From SCTM01 sp965279655 (lineage in GTDB: Bacteria > Pseudomonadota > Alphaproteobacteria > Rhodospirillales > Rhodospirillaceae): DNA of 64,000 nt. The DNA lies in contig OZ257255.1 in assembly GCA_965279655.1 (NCBI GenBank), forward strand, positions 4,092,001 through 4,156,000. Reading direction: 5' to 3'. Made by a program: the position numbers and the translations under genes. Every line of letters starts with the position of its first letter. The stretch's first letter is position 1. The notes under the pieces are model-generated. The model made no database searches. It had not been told where the DNA came from and was given only the letters and a program-made list of their open reading frames with translations. Positions 44,166-53,896 of this stretch are shown here, piece after piece.

Positions 44166-45645
44166 TCTTGTCGAAGGCGATCATGCCGTTTGCTTCGGCG
44201 TAACCGCTGACGGCGGCGCTGGTGCCGATGAAGCGCATGCCTTCATAGATGAACAATGACGGCGCCTCGTCCGCATACCAGGCCATGATCTCACGGCGCA
44301 GCGCGAGGCTCTTCGCCGGGTCCGCTTCGCGCAGCGCGGATTCGATCTTCGGCATGATGCGCTGGTCGCAATAGAACGGCTCGCGACGCAGGCAGCTATG
44401 CAGCCGCAAGGGTCGCATGGCGTCCAAATTGGGATCGCTCGGGAAGATCGTCACGAAGGCGTCGGTCTCGAAGCCCGCCCGGCTGATGTTCAGCAGATAC
44501 TGCGGCATGGTGGTGGTGCGGATCTCCACCTTCACGCCGATCTTCGCGAGATCGGAAGCGACCTGTTGCTGGATCTCCGCATCCGCCGCCGACGAACCCG
44601 CGGCGGAACTCAGCGTCATGGCAAAGCCGTTCGGATAACCGGCCTCCGCCAGCAGCGCCTTGGCCTTGGCGGGATCGTACGGGAGTGTGGCGATCGCTGG
44701 ATTGTAGCCGAAGGACGCCCGCGCCGCCGGCTGGTTCGCCACCGCTCCGGCGCCGTCGAGAAGTTTGTCGACGATCAACTTGCGGTCGGTCGCCATGATG
44801 AGCGCGCGGCGTACGCGCACGTCGTTCAATGGTGCGGCGATCTTTTTCGTCAGCATGTAGGACCAGCCGAACACCTGCGCCGTCGGCACGCGCACGTCCT
44901 TGCCGCCGCCGGCTGCGATCTCGTGCACATCCTCCGGGCCCAAGCCCAGCGCGACGTCGAGCTGACCCGACAGCACCGCGGCCACGCGCGCGCTGCGGTC
45001 CGGCACCGCGATGATCTCCAACCGGTCGACCTTCGGCTTGCGCCACGATCCCGCGAAGGCTTTGAACACGCCGCGGTTGGCTTCCCAGCGCTCCAGCATG
45101 AAGGGTCCCGTGCCCACCGGTGCGCGCGCGAAATCCTCGCGGCCCAGCTTCGCCCACTGTCCCGGCTCCGCCACCGGCAAGGCGGCGGCGGAACGCGGAA
45201 ATAGCGGGTCGCTCTCGATCAATGTGATCTCGACCGTGCGCGGGTCGATCACCCGCGCGCCGCGCAGGGCGGGGATTTCGCGGATCAACCCTTCCTTGGC
45301 GGCGGCCGCGTCGCTGGCGAGGTAGTCCACAGCGGCTTTCACCGCTTCGGCGGTCAGCGGCACGCCATTGGAGAAGCGCACGTCCTCGCGCAGTGTGAAA
45401 CGCCAGGTGAGGTTGTCCGTGCTTTCCCACCTCGTCGCGAGCCAAGGTGAAAGATTGCCCGCGTTATCGAGACGCGTGAGGCCGTCGAACATCGCCGATA
45501 GCACGTAGATGCTGGGAATCGCGGCGGTGCGATAGGGATTGCCCAGCGACAAGGGCAGCGCATCCAGGCCCAGGCGCAATGTCGTTTCCGCGCGCGCCGG
45601 TAGGACGCTCGTGACAAACGCCAACGCCAGGAGCCAGCGGATCAT
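44146..45645 (-). CDS. ABC-type family 5 solute-binding protein (second of pair)
   Basis: A 499-residue protein with a signal peptide (MIRWLLALAFVTSVLPARA). The family 5 SBP layout is clear: MFDGLTRLDNAGNLSPWLAT, WRFTLREDVRFSNGVPLTAE, VGTGPFMLERW and KALLAEAGYPNGF. Such proteins bind peptides, opines, nickel or other solutes in the periplasm and normally feed a Dpp/Opp-type permease. No permease or ATPase gene is nearby. The start overlaps the stop of the upstream paralogue by 4 bp, and the two share the same motifs and a final FDKI segment, indicating a tandem duplication. Confidence 0.88.
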   Translation of the reverse strand: MIRWLLALAFVTSVLPARAETTLRLGLDALPLSLGNPYRTAAIPSIYVLSAMFDGLTRLDNAGNLSPWLATRWESTDNLTWRFTLREDVRFSNGVPLTAEAVKAAVDYLASDAAAAKEGLIREIPALRGARVIDPRTVEITLIESDPLFPRSAAALPVAEPGQWAKLGREDFARAPVGTGPFMLERWEANRGVFKAFAGSWRKPKVDRLEIIAVPDRSARVAAVLSGQLDVALGLGPEDVHEIAAGGGKDVRVPTAQVFGWSYMLTKKIAAPLNDVRVRRALIMATDRKLIVDKLLDGAGAVANQPAARASFGYNPAIATLPYDPAKAKALLAEAGYPNGFAMTLSSAAGSSAADAEIQQQVASDLAKIGVKVEIRTTTMPQYLLNISRAGFETDAFVTIFPSDPNLDAMRPLRLHSCLRREPFYCDQRIMPKIESALREADPAKSLALRREIMAWYADEAPSLFIYEGMRFIGTSAAVSGYAEANGMIAFDKITVSTK

Positions 45646-47165
45646 TTCACGATCTCGATCTTGTCGAAGGAAATGAACCCGTGCACCTCGGCGAACCCCC
45701 GCAAGCCGGCGACCGTGCCGGCGAACCGCGTCAGCTCGTAGAGGAATAACGCGGCGTAGTTGTTGCGATAGGAGCGCATGATCTCCTGCCGCAAGGCGAC
45801 GGCCTTCGCGGGATCGGCTTCCACCATCGCCGCGCGGATCGTCGGCATGATGGATTGATCGCAATACCAGGGATGCGTGCCGAGACAGGAATGGGATGTG
45901 ATTCCCCGCAGCACATCCACCGTCGGCGGTGTGGCGTAGGTCAGACCGAACGCATCGCCGTCCCACGCGCCCTCGATCACACCGCGGAAAAGCTGTTGGA
46001 CCGGGAACGGACGGATCTCCATCGTCACGCCGATCTTCGACAGATCCTGGGCCACCTTCTGATAGACATCCGCATCCGCCGGTCCGGAGCCGATCACCGC
46101 CTGCATCACAAAGCGGAATCCGGTGGGGTATCCCGCCTCCGCGAGCAGCGCCTTGGCGCGCGCCGGATCGTAGGGGATCGGCGGAATGCTCGGATCGTAA
46201 CCGAACGCGTTCGCCGTCGCCGGCTCGCGCGCCGGCACCGCGCGGCCCTGGAACAGTTCCTTCACAATGGACGCGCGATCGACGGCGATGTTAAGCGCCT
46301 CGCGCACGCGCTTGTCACGCAGCGCCGGATGGCCGCCTTTCACCTGATGGAACTGATAAGCCCAGACTTCGGCGATGGGATAAGGCACGCCCTTTCCGCC
46401 GCCCGCGTCGATGGCCTCCGCCTCGCTCGGACCGAGCTGCAAGGCGAGGTCGACTTGTTTGGCGAGCACGCTCTGGGTACGCGCGGAGACATCGGGAGCG
46501 ACGGTGAAGCGCAGTGCTTCCATCTTCGGCGGACGCCATGATGTCGGCACGGCGACAAGGTCCCATGTGTTCGCCGCCATGCGCGTCACACGAAAGGGGC
46601 CGGTGCCGACGGGATCCTTCGCGAATTCCTCCGGGCCCAACCGCCGCCACTGTTCGGGCTCGACCATGTAGAACAGCGACAGCGCGCGCGGCAGCATGGG
46701 GTTCGGCTGCACCGTCACGAGTTCCACCGTGAGATCGTCGATGCGCCGCGCGCTCTTGAGTCCGAGTTCGCGCGCCACCAGTTCGCGCGGCGCCGCCGGG
46801 CCGGTCAGATAATTCGTCGCGTTCACCACGGCATCGGACGTGAACCGCGCGCCATTGGAGAACGTCACGTTGGGGCGAAGCGCGATATGCCAGGTGACCG
46901 GATCGATTTGCTTCCACGACGTCGCCAGCCACGGCAGCAGCTGACCTTGCGCGTCGATCCGCGTCAGTCCCTCGAAGATGGCCGACCAGGCATAGATGTT
47001 CGGGATGCCGGTGGTGCGATAGGGATTCCCCAGCGAGCCGGGCAAGGCGGTGGTGGCGACCCGTAAGGTCGCCGCCGCCGCGCCCGTACCCATGCCGGCC
47101 AGCAGCACCAAGGCGACCGCCGCCGTTTTGAGCATGACCCACCGATGTCGAAGCGAATTGCGCAT
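45642..47165 (-). CDS. ABC-type family 5 solute-binding protein (first of pair)
   Basis: A 507-residue protein. The signal segment MLKTAAVALVLLAGMGTGAAA follows a short basic lead, and an alternative ATG sits at 47135. Family motifs include IFEGLTRIDAQGQLLPWLAT, WHIALRPNVTFSNGARFTSD, VGTGPFRVTRM and KALLAEAGYPTGF. It is a periplasmic ligand-binding protein, ligand unknown. I kept ATG 47165 because AGGAAGGA precedes it. It is divergent from the LysR gene (108 bp between starts) and overlaps the next SBP gene, so LysR probably controls the pair. Confidence 0.87.
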   Translation of the reverse strand: MRNSLRHRWVMLKTAAVALVLLAGMGTGAAAATLRVATTALPGSLGNPYRTTGIPNIYAWSAIFEGLTRIDAQGQLLPWLATSWKQIDPVTWHIALRPNVTFSNGARFTSDAVVNATNYLTGPAAPRELVARELGLKSARRIDDLTVELVTVQPNPMLPRALSLFYMVEPEQWRRLGPEEFAKDPVGTGPFRVTRMAANTWDLVAVPTSWRPPKMEALRFTVAPDVSARTQSVLAKQVDLALQLGPSEAEAIDAGGGKGVPYPIAEVWAYQFHQVKGGHPALRDKRVREALNIAVDRASIVKELFQGRAVPAREPATANAFGYDPSIPPIPYDPARAKALLAEAGYPTGFRFVMQAVIGSGPADADVYQKVAQDLSKIGVTMEIRPFPVQQLFRGVIEGAWDGDAFGLTYATPPTVDVLRGITSHSCLGTHPWYCDQSIMPTIRAAMVEADPAKAVALRQEIMRSYRNNYAALFLYELTRFAGTVAGLRGFAEVHGFISFDKIEIVK

Positions 47166-47273
47166 CCTTCCTTCCTGACCCGTTCGCCGGCCCGCAGCAA
47201 GCCGATACGGACATCTAAGGCTATCGAACGAACAACTAACGGATGTAGGCTGGTTGGAAAGAGGGGGAGCGCC

Positions 47274-48182
47274 GTGGATCCACGCAAACTGGAACACTTC
47301 CTGGCCGTCATCGAGCACGGCCAGTTCAACCTGGCCGCCGCGGCAACCGGTGTTTCTCAGCAGGCCGTCAGCAAGGCCATCGCCAAGCTGGAGGACGAAC
47401 TCGGCGTGGCGCTGTTCGAGCGCAGCGCCTTCGGCGCGACGCCCACGGCATTCGCCCGCACGCTCGAACGCCGCGCGCAAACGATTCTCGCCGAGACCAG
47501 ACTCGCCAATGCGGAACTGAATGCGCTCAGCGGCGCGAAGCTCGGGACGCTCAATCTCGGCGTCGGGCTTTCGCTCGCCCGCAACATTGTCGCGCCGGCA
47601 ATCCATCGCTTCCGCGCGCAGCGGCCGGGCATCGGCATCTCCGCGTCTGTCGATGTCTCGCCGGCCTTGTATCAGCGGCTCTTGCGCGGAGAACTTGATC
47701 TCGTCGCCAGCGCACCGCTGGAATCCGTCGATATTCCGCCTGATCTCACCACCGTGCGGCTCTTTCTGGAGCAGGATGTGATCGTGGTGCGGCCGCAGCA
47801 TCCGCTGGCCCGGGCGAAGGTGACGCTGTCGGATCTGGTGCCGTACGCGTGGATCGCGCCGGCGCAGAATTACGATCCATGGCTGCGTGTGTGCGATGCG
47901 TTCAGCACCGTCGGGATCGCGCCGCCGAAGGACGTGATCCGCACCGACTCCACGCCGCTGACCATCGGTTTGCTCTCGAGTGAGGACTGCATCTGTTTAC
48001 TCGGCCGCGAGATGATGGCGCATGAGCTGCGCACCGGTCAGCTCGTCGCGCTCACGATCGCGCCGTTCTCCGCCGAACGGCCGGCACTCCTGGCCTACCG
48101 CAGCAAGGGCCTACTCTCGCCTGCCGCGAAAGCGTTCATTCCCCTCCTGCGGGAGGTGTGTCACGGCCTCCACGGCGCCTGA
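47274..48182 (+). CDS. LysR family transcriptional regulator
   Basis: A 302-residue protein starting VDPRKLEHFLAVIEHGQFN, with the LysR helix-turn-helix AAATGVSQQAVSKAIAKLED (~22-41). The effector domain starts LGVGLSLARNIVAPAI and shows the usual two-lobe layout. I used GTG 47274, preceded by AGAGGGGGA 5 bases upstream; an open frame upstream overlaps the divergent SBP gene. Its likely targets are the divergent SBP pair and perhaps the TonB receptor downstream. Confidence 0.9.
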   Translation: MDPRKLEHFLAVIEHGQFNLAAAATGVSQQAVSKAIAKLEDELGVALFERSAFGATPTAFARTLERRAQTILAETRLANAELNALSGAKLGTLNLGVGLSLARNIVAPAIHRFRAQRPGIGISASVDVSPALYQRLLRGELDLVASAPLESVDIPPDLTTVRLFLEQDVIVVRPQHPLARAKVTLSDLVPYAWIAPAQNYDPWLRVCDAFSTVGIAPPKDVIRTDSTPLTIGLLSSEDCICLLGREMMAHELRTGQLVALTIAPFSAERPALLAYRSKGLLSPAAKAFIPLLREVCHGLHGA

Positions 48183-48219
48183 CCGGTGCGTTTGCGCCAC
48201 ACGTCTCATAAGCCATTGT

Positions 48220-48233
48220 TATAATTATATAAT
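48220..48233 (+). promoter_or_regulatory. AT-rich promoter-like segment before the receptor gene
   Basis: Between 48217 and 48245 the sequence is almost pure A/T and contains two TATAAT hexamers (48220-48225 and 48228-48233) and the palindrome AATTATATAATT. In a chromosome of this GC content such a block is exceptional. It lies about 170 bp before the receptor start, in a 219-bp gap. Clear -35 elements at the right spacing were not found, so this may be an activator-dependent promoter. Confidence 0.45.
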
Positions 48234-48401
48234 TGATTTAATTGTGGGTTGGGTTGATGGCCCCACACCCAAGAGTTGTTGATTTGTGCTAGCGGGTTGT
48301 TGGACTTCCCTTATCGCGAACACCGAAGCTTGCGCGCGGGCTCGGGGAGAGTCCGCACGCAAGCAACGGAGCGGCACAGCCGCTTCAGGGGGAGTTACAG
48401 C

Positions 48402-50969
48402 ATGATGCGACGCAACTATGCCGCCGGCGCGGCGGGAATCGCTTTGCTTATCGGACTGACTGGCGTCGAGCGACCGGCGCACGCGCAAAATCTGGCACTC
48501 GAAGAAATCGTCGTCACCGCGCGTAAGCGCGAGGAAAAGCTCACCGAAATTCCTCTGTCGATCACCGCGTTCTCCGCGGCCGACATCGAGAAGAAAGCTT
48601 TCAAGGGTCTCGAAGACATCGCGCAGTCGACGCCCGGCATGCAGTACTCCAACCAGGGCGGTCAGCAGCCCGGCCGTTACAACACCGCGATCCGCTTCCG
48701 CGGCATGAACGTGAATTCCGATAGCCCGTCGCTGCAGCTCGGCTCGCTGTTCATCGACGGCATCTACGTTTTCGGCGGCACCCAATCGATCCCGCTCAAT
48801 GACATCGAGCGTGTCGAAGTCGTGAAGGGTCCGCAGTCAGCCTACTTCGGCCGCAACACGTTCGGCGGCGCGGTGAACTACATCACCAAGACGCCGTCGC
48901 TCACCGAATACACCGGCAAGGTCAGCGCCTCGGGCGCGACCTACAGCGAGTTCGACGTCTCCCTCGATCACGAAGGTCCGATCGTCACCGACAAGCTGGC
49001 CTACCGTGTCGGCGCCCGCTTGTACTCACGCGGCGCGATGTGGCGTGCGACCGACGGCGGCGGGCTCGGCGAAGAGTCGTCGAAGGCCCTCAACGCCACG
49101 CTCTACGCAACGCCGTCCGAAAATCTCAAAATCAAGTTCCACGGCTACTACAACTTCGATGAAGACGGCGCCCCCGCAGGCGGCCTCGTCACCGGCTGGG
49201 CGAACGACACCTGTACCGGCAAGACCATCAGAACGCAGGATCCGGCGGTGCCGAATTCGTCGCCGCGCCTCTACGTTTGCGGCGCTGTCCCGACCGAAGG
49301 CAACGCGATCTCCGCCACCGGTATCCGCAAGATCATCGACACCAACACCAGCCTGATGCCCGGACAGGCGGCTCGCGTCGGCCAGCCGAACATCCTCCTC
49401 AACGGTCTCGTGAACAGCCCGCAGCGGCCAGAACTCGGCAACGTGCTGCATATCGATCACATGGGGCTGGTGCGCGACGTGATGCGCTTCTCCGGCAACC
49501 TCGACTACGAATTCGGCCAAGGCTATATCGCGACGGTTCAAGGCGGGTACAACCGCCTGCGCGCGAACTGGATCCGCGACTTCGGCCTGACCGCGGTTGA
49601 AAACTGGTATTCGCAGGATCCGCAATACGCGACCGACCACTCGATCGAAGCGCGCATTGCCTCCCCGGCGGATCAGCGTCTCGCCTGGCTGGTCGGCGCC
49701 AACTACTACAAACAGAAGTTCATCTCGTCCGGCTCCGGCGGCGCGTCGGTTTCACTCTGCACGACGATTGTCTCGCCTCCGCCGGCGGGCCAGCCCTGCA
49801 CGCTCAATCCCACCACCGGCGGCGGCGCCAGCAACACGCTGTTGCAGAACTCCGACACCATCGACGCATGGGGCGTATTCGCGTCCTTGACCTACAAGAT
49901 CACCGACGAGTTCACGGCCATCGCTGAAGGCCGCTATCAGTACAACAAGGCCGGCACCGCCGTCCTGACGCCGGCGCCGCTCTACAAGGTCGACAAGAAC
50001 TTCCTGCCCCGCGCGATCTTGAAGTATCAGCCGACGCCGATGACCAATATCTACGCGAGCTATTCGCAAGGCGTCATCCAAGGGCAGCCGAACGCCCAGA
50101 TCGCGTCGGCCACCCCCAACGAACTCCGCCAGTATCAGGCGGTGCTCCCGACCTCGGGCTCATCGCTGCCGGCCGAAATCCTGAAAATGGGTGAAATCGG
50201 CTGGAAGCAGCAGCTGTGGGATAGCCGCGCGAACTTCAGCGTCGCCGGGTACTACGGCAAGTGGACCGGCGCGAAGGGACGCAGCGTGGTGTCGGTTCAG
50301 GAAGATTGCGGCAGCCCCAGCCACGGCTTCGGCGGCGGTTGCACCACCGGCACCGCTCCGCTCGGTCTCGGTACGGCCGGAACGCCGGCGCGCAACCTCG
50401 ACGGCTCGGCCTATCTGAACGCGCGTAACGTCAACGTGCCGGGCGACGTGGAACTGAAGGGTGTCGAGTTCGAGGGCAACCTCCGCATCGCCGAAGGCTG
50501 GGATGTGCACACGAACGTCACCTGGGCGCACTCCAAGTACACGTACTTCCTGTTCAACTTCGTGGCGCCGATCTCCGGCTACTCGCAGATGGCAGGCAAC
50601 CGCACCGCCCGCTTCCCCGATTGGTCCGGCCAGCTGGCCACGACCTACACTGCGGCGCTCAACGAAACCTGGGAATGGTACATCACCGGCGATGCCAACT
50701 ATGTCGGCAAGACCATGGCTGATGAAAGCAACCTCGCGTATTGCAAATCCTACTGGACGGTCAACACGCGCGCCGGCATCACCAAGGAAGGCGTCCGCAT
50801 CGAAGGCTTCGTCCGCAACCTGCTGGACGACAAGAACTGGTCGGCCTGCGCGCGCTGGACTGACTTCGACCACGCCCCGAACCTTGCCCAGCTGACCACC
50901 TTCCAGGGCATCGCGGTGACGCAGAACAGCAAGCGTCAGTTCGGTATCCGCACGACCCTCGAGTTCTAA
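48402..50969 (+). CDS. TonB-dependent outer-membrane receptor
   Basis: An 855-residue protein. The signal peptide (ending PAHAQ, ~28) is followed by a TonB-box region LALEEIVVTARKREEKL, a plug domain (IERVEVVKGPQSAYFGRNTF) and a barrel ending in the C-terminal signature FGIRTTLEF with a final Phe. Its length suggests extended loops. I started at the ATG at 48402; an open frame 42 codons longer adds no recognisable sequence. Substrate unknown; the LysR gene and two SBPs beside it suggest a shared uptake route. Confidence 0.92.
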   Translation: MMRRNYAAGAAGIALLIGLTGVERPAHAQNLALEEIVVTARKREEKLTEIPLSITAFSAADIEKKAFKGLEDIAQSTPGMQYSNQGGQQPGRYNTAIRFRGMNVNSDSPSLQLGSLFIDGIYVFGGTQSIPLNDIERVEVVKGPQSAYFGRNTFGGAVNYITKTPSLTEYTGKVSASGATYSEFDVSLDHEGPIVTDKLAYRVGARLYSRGAMWRATDGGGLGEESSKALNATLYATPSENLKIKFHGYYNFDEDGAPAGGLVTGWANDTCTGKTIRTQDPAVPNSSPRLYVCGAVPTEGNAISATGIRKIIDTNTSLMPGQAARVGQPNILLNGLVNSPQRPELGNVLHIDHMGLVRDVMRFSGNLDYEFGQGYIATVQGGYNRLRANWIRDFGLTAVENWYSQDPQYATDHSIEARIASPADQRLAWLVGANYYKQKFISSGSGGASVSLCTTIVSPPPAGQPCTLNPTTGGGASNTLLQNSDTIDAWGVFASLTYKITDEFTAIAEGRYQYNKAGTAVLTPAPLYKVDKNFLPRAILKYQPTPMTNIYASYSQGVIQGQPNAQIASATPNELRQYQAVLPTSGSSLPAEILKMGEIGWKQQLWDSRANFSVAGYYGKWTGAKGRSVVSVQEDCGSPSHGFGGGCTTGTAPLGLGTAGTPARNLDGSAYLNARNVNVPGDVELKGVEFEGNLRIAEGWDVHTNVTWAHSKYTYFLFNFVAPISGYSQMAGNRTARFPDWSGQLATTYTAALNETWEWYITGDANYVGKTMADESNLAYCKSYWTVNTRAGITKEGVRIEGFVRNLLDDKNWSACARWTDFDHAPNLAQLTTFQGIAVTQNSKRQFGIRTTLEF

Positions 50970-51000
50970 ACCTCCTTACCGCCTGTTTGGCGGATCAGAG

Positions 51001-51029
51001 CCCCGGCCGGAAACGGCCGGGGCTTTTTT
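51001..51029 (+). terminator. Intrinsic terminator after the receptor gene
   Basis: The perfect 9-bp stem CCCCGGCCG (51001-51009) / CGGCCGGGG (51014-51022) has the loop GAAA and a run of six T. It lies 31 bp after the receptor stop. Confidence 0.95.
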
Positions 51030-51058
51030 CTGCCTCGGATCATGAGTAGGTTGCGGGC

Positions 51059-52255
51059 ATGACCAGCAAGAAGCCCAAGGCTGAAACCCGGGTCGTGCGC
51101 GCCGGCGTCGATAAGGCGCGCAACGCCGGCATCGTCAACACGCCCGTCTTCCACGCTTCGACCGTTGTGTTCGAGAACGTCGCTGCGATGCGCGAGGCCA
51201 GCGACCGGGTGTTCAAGAAGCGCGAGAAGGCGCTGTTCTACGGCCGCCGCGGCACCCCGACTCACTGGACGCTGCAGGAGGCGATCAGCGATCTGGAAGG
51301 GGCGGCGGAAACCTATCTTACGCCATCGGGGCTCTCGGCCTGCACTCTGGCAATCCTCGGCTGCGTCAAAGCCGGCGACCATATCCTGGTGACGGACTCG
51401 GTCTACGAGCCGACGCGCGCTTTCTGCGACGGCCTGCTCGCGATCCTGGGCGTCAGCACCACCTACTACGCGCCGACCATCGGCGCCGGCATCGCGGCGT
51501 TGATGAAGTCGAACACCACAGTGATCTTCGCCGAAGCGCCCGGATCCCATACCTTCGAGATGCAGGACTTGCCGGCGCTCGCCACAGCCGCCCATGAACG
51601 CGGCGCGCTCTTGCTGGTGGACAACACCTGGGCGAGCCCGTTGTTCTGCCAGCCGCTCGCGCTGGGGGCGGACGTGTCGATCCAGGCAGCGACCAAATAC
51701 ATCGTCGGACATTCCGACGCGCTGCTCGGCACGATTGCCGTGAACGACCGCGCGCGGAGCGGCATCGCCCGGGCGCTTTCGCAGATCGGCATCGCGGTGG
51801 CGCCGGATGAGGTCTATCTCGCCACGCGCGGCTTGCGCACGCTCGCCGTGCGGCTGAAGCAGCATCAGGCGAACGCGATGGTGGTGGCGAAATGGCTGCA
51901 GCAGCAGCCGGAGGTCAAGCGCGTGCTTTATCCCGCGCTGCCCGAGGATCCCGGCCACGCCATCTGGAAGCGCGATTTCAGCGGCGCGACGGGGCTTCTC
52001 GGCGTGGTGTTCCACCGCACCTCGGAAGAGGCCGTTGCCGCGATGATCGACGGCATGACGCTTTTCCCGCTGGGCTTTTCGTGGGGCGGCTTCGAAAGTC
52101 TGATCGCCCCATCAGATCCGAGTCATGCGCGCACGGCGGAGACATGGCCTGAGGCGGAGCCCGGCATCCGCTTGCATATCGGCCTCGAGCACACCGATGA
52201 TTTGATCGCCGATCTCGCCGCCGGGCTCGCGCGCTTCCGGGCAGCCCTTGGCTGA
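51059..52255 (+). CDS. metC: Cystathionine beta-lyase
   Basis: A 398-residue PLP enzyme of the Cys/Met metabolism family. The PLP lysine is Lys213 in the motif SIQAATKYIVGHSD. The tyrosine/arginine cluster near LFYGRRGTPTHW (59-70) and the loop DNTWASPLFCQPLALGAD fit cystathionine beta-lyase better than the gamma-synthase. It forms homocysteine from cystathionine in methionine synthesis. Its stop overlaps the next gene by 8 bp. Confidence 0.88.
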   Translation: MTSKKPKAETRVVRAGVDKARNAGIVNTPVFHASTVVFENVAAMREASDRVFKKREKALFYGRRGTPTHWTLQEAISDLEGAAETYLTPSGLSACTLAILGCVKAGDHILVTDSVYEPTRAFCDGLLAILGVSTTYYAPTIGAGIAALMKSNTTVIFAEAPGSHTFEMQDLPALATAAHERGALLLVDNTWASPLFCQPLALGADVSIQAATKYIVGHSDALLGTIAVNDRARSGIARALSQIGIAVAPDEVYLATRGLRTLAVRLKQHQANAMVVAKWLQQQPEVKRVLYPALPEDPGHAIWKRDFSGATGLLGVVFHRTSEEAVAAMIDGMTLFPLGFSWGGFESLIAPSDPSHARTAETWPEAEPGIRLHIGLEHTDDLIADLAAGLARFRAALG

Positions 52256-53753
52256 CGTTCGCACGTTGCTCGAGGACGCGGTCGCGCGCCACAAGGCCGG
52301 CGATCTCGATGCCGCGGCCGCGACCTATCGGGATGTTCTCACCCGCGATCCCAAGAATGCGGATGCCGCCCATCTCTCTGGTGTGATCGCCCTGCAGAAG
52401 GGTGACGCGCTCCGTGCCTGGGACTTGATCCAACAAGCGCGCGTGTTGCGTCCGCAACGCGCGGACATTGCCTACAATCTCGGCCGGGTCGCCGCCGCGC
52501 TGCAGGATTGGCCCGCGGCAGCGGACGCCAATCGCGCCGCGCTGGCGCTGTCGCCGCAGATGAGCGCCGCGGCCTGTAATCTCGGTATCGCGCTGGTGCA
52601 CGGCGGAGACGCGGCGGCGGGCGAAGCGTCGATCCGTGTGGCGCTCGCGGCCGAACCCGGCAATGCCGCGAACTGGAGCGCGCTGGGTCTCGCGCTTCAC
52701 GATCAGGCGAAGGACGCGGAAGCCCAGGCGGCTTGGGAGAGGGCGCATGCCTGCGATCCGCGCTTCGCCGAAGCCGCTTTCAATCTCGCCTGCAGTCACT
52801 TGCGTTGCGGAGATCTCGCGCGCGGGTGGCCTTTGTTCGCCGCGCGCGCTGCCGCCGACCCGGCGAGCTTCGCCAACGGAGGCGCGATGCCACCGCATAT
52901 CCCGCGCTGGAATGGGGAGCCGCTCGTCGGCCGCAGCATCCTGATCTGGGGCGAGCAGGGGCTGGGCGATCAAATTCTCTATGCCGGCTTCATCCCGATG
53001 CTCGGCGCGCAGAAGGTTGTGTTCGCTTGCGCCCCGCGTCTTGCACCGCTACTGGCGCGCGCGTTCCCGGACGCGATCGTTCTGCCGCAAGACGCTCGGC
53101 TGGCGGCGCGCCTCGCGGGGATGAAACTCGATCTCGCCATTCCACTGGCGGATCTCGGCCGTGTGGTATGGCCCACCGCGCCGTCGCCCAGATCGAAATT
53201 TCTCAACCCCGATCCGGCGCGCGTCGCGGCCTTGCGGCAGCGCTACCAGGCCTGGTCGAAAGGCGGCCCCCTCGTCGGTGTTTCGTGGCACAGCCACCGC
53301 GCCACCTCAGGCGCGCGCAAGTCCCTGCCCTTGGATCGCTGGGGACCGATCGCGGCGACTCCGGGCCTGACATTCGTGAGCGTGCAGTACGGGGAAACGG
53401 AAGCCGACCTCGCCGCCGGGGCCCGCGCCGGGGTCGCGGTCCATCGCGATCCCGAGATCGACGCCACGCACGATATGGAAGGGCTTGCCGCGCAGCTGAG
53501 CGCCCTCGATCTGGTGATCTCCGTGTCCAACACCACCGTCCATCTGGCCGGCGCCTTGGGGCTCCCGGTCTGGGCCCTGGCGCCTGTGGGCGGTGGGTCC
53601 CTTTGGTACTGGTTCGCGGGGGCATCGGGTCAGCCGAGCCCTTGGTACCCGCGATTACGGGTGTTCCATCAGGACCAGCCCGGGGCGTGGGGGCCTTTGC
53701 TGCAGCGCGTCAGAGTTGCCCTGGAGGAATTCCACCTACCCACCCGTGGCTAA
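52248..53753 (+). CDS. TPR protein with glycosyltransferase-like C-terminus
   Basis: A 501-residue protein starting at a TTG codon inside the end of metC. The first ~200 residues are TPR repeats (DLDAAAATYRDVLTRDPKN is the first of about five). The C-terminal ~290 residues have features of GT9/heptosyltransferase-like folds: ILIWGEQGLGDQILYAGF, LVGVSWHSHRATSG and the late DLVISVSNTTVHLAGALG. Such fusions are found around polysaccharide, flagellar or secretion loci. The substrate is unknown. Overlap with metC suggests co-translation, though no shared pathway is apparent. Confidence 0.78.
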   Translation: MADVRTLLEDAVARHKAGDLDAAAATYRDVLTRDPKNADAAHLSGVIALQKGDALRAWDLIQQARVLRPQRADIAYNLGRVAAALQDWPAAADANRAALALSPQMSAAACNLGIALVHGGDAAAGEASIRVALAAEPGNAANWSALGLALHDQAKDAEAQAAWERAHACDPRFAEAAFNLACSHLRCGDLARGWPLFAARAAADPASFANGGAMPPHIPRWNGEPLVGRSILIWGEQGLGDQILYAGFIPMLGAQKVVFACAPRLAPLLARAFPDAIVLPQDARLAARLAGMKLDLAIPLADLGRVVWPTAPSPRSKFLNPDPARVAALRQRYQAWSKGGPLVGVSWHSHRATSGARKSLPLDRWGPIAATPGLTFVSVQYGETEADLAAGARAGVAVHRDPEIDATHDMEGLAAQLSALDLVISVSNTTVHLAGALGLPVWALAPVGGGSLWYWFAGASGQPSPWYPRLRVFHQDQPGAWGPLLQRVRVALEEFHLPTRG

Positions 53754-53896
53754 GGGGCGGCCTGGATAGAAGAATGTTCCCTGAAAAGGGTTATTTTTGA
53801 GGCCGTCTGACTTAAGATGCAGCATCAGCGGTATGTTGGGTCGTAAGTCATGTACTTGGCGCCCATTGATGGCGCGCATCCAAGGGATTGAAACTT

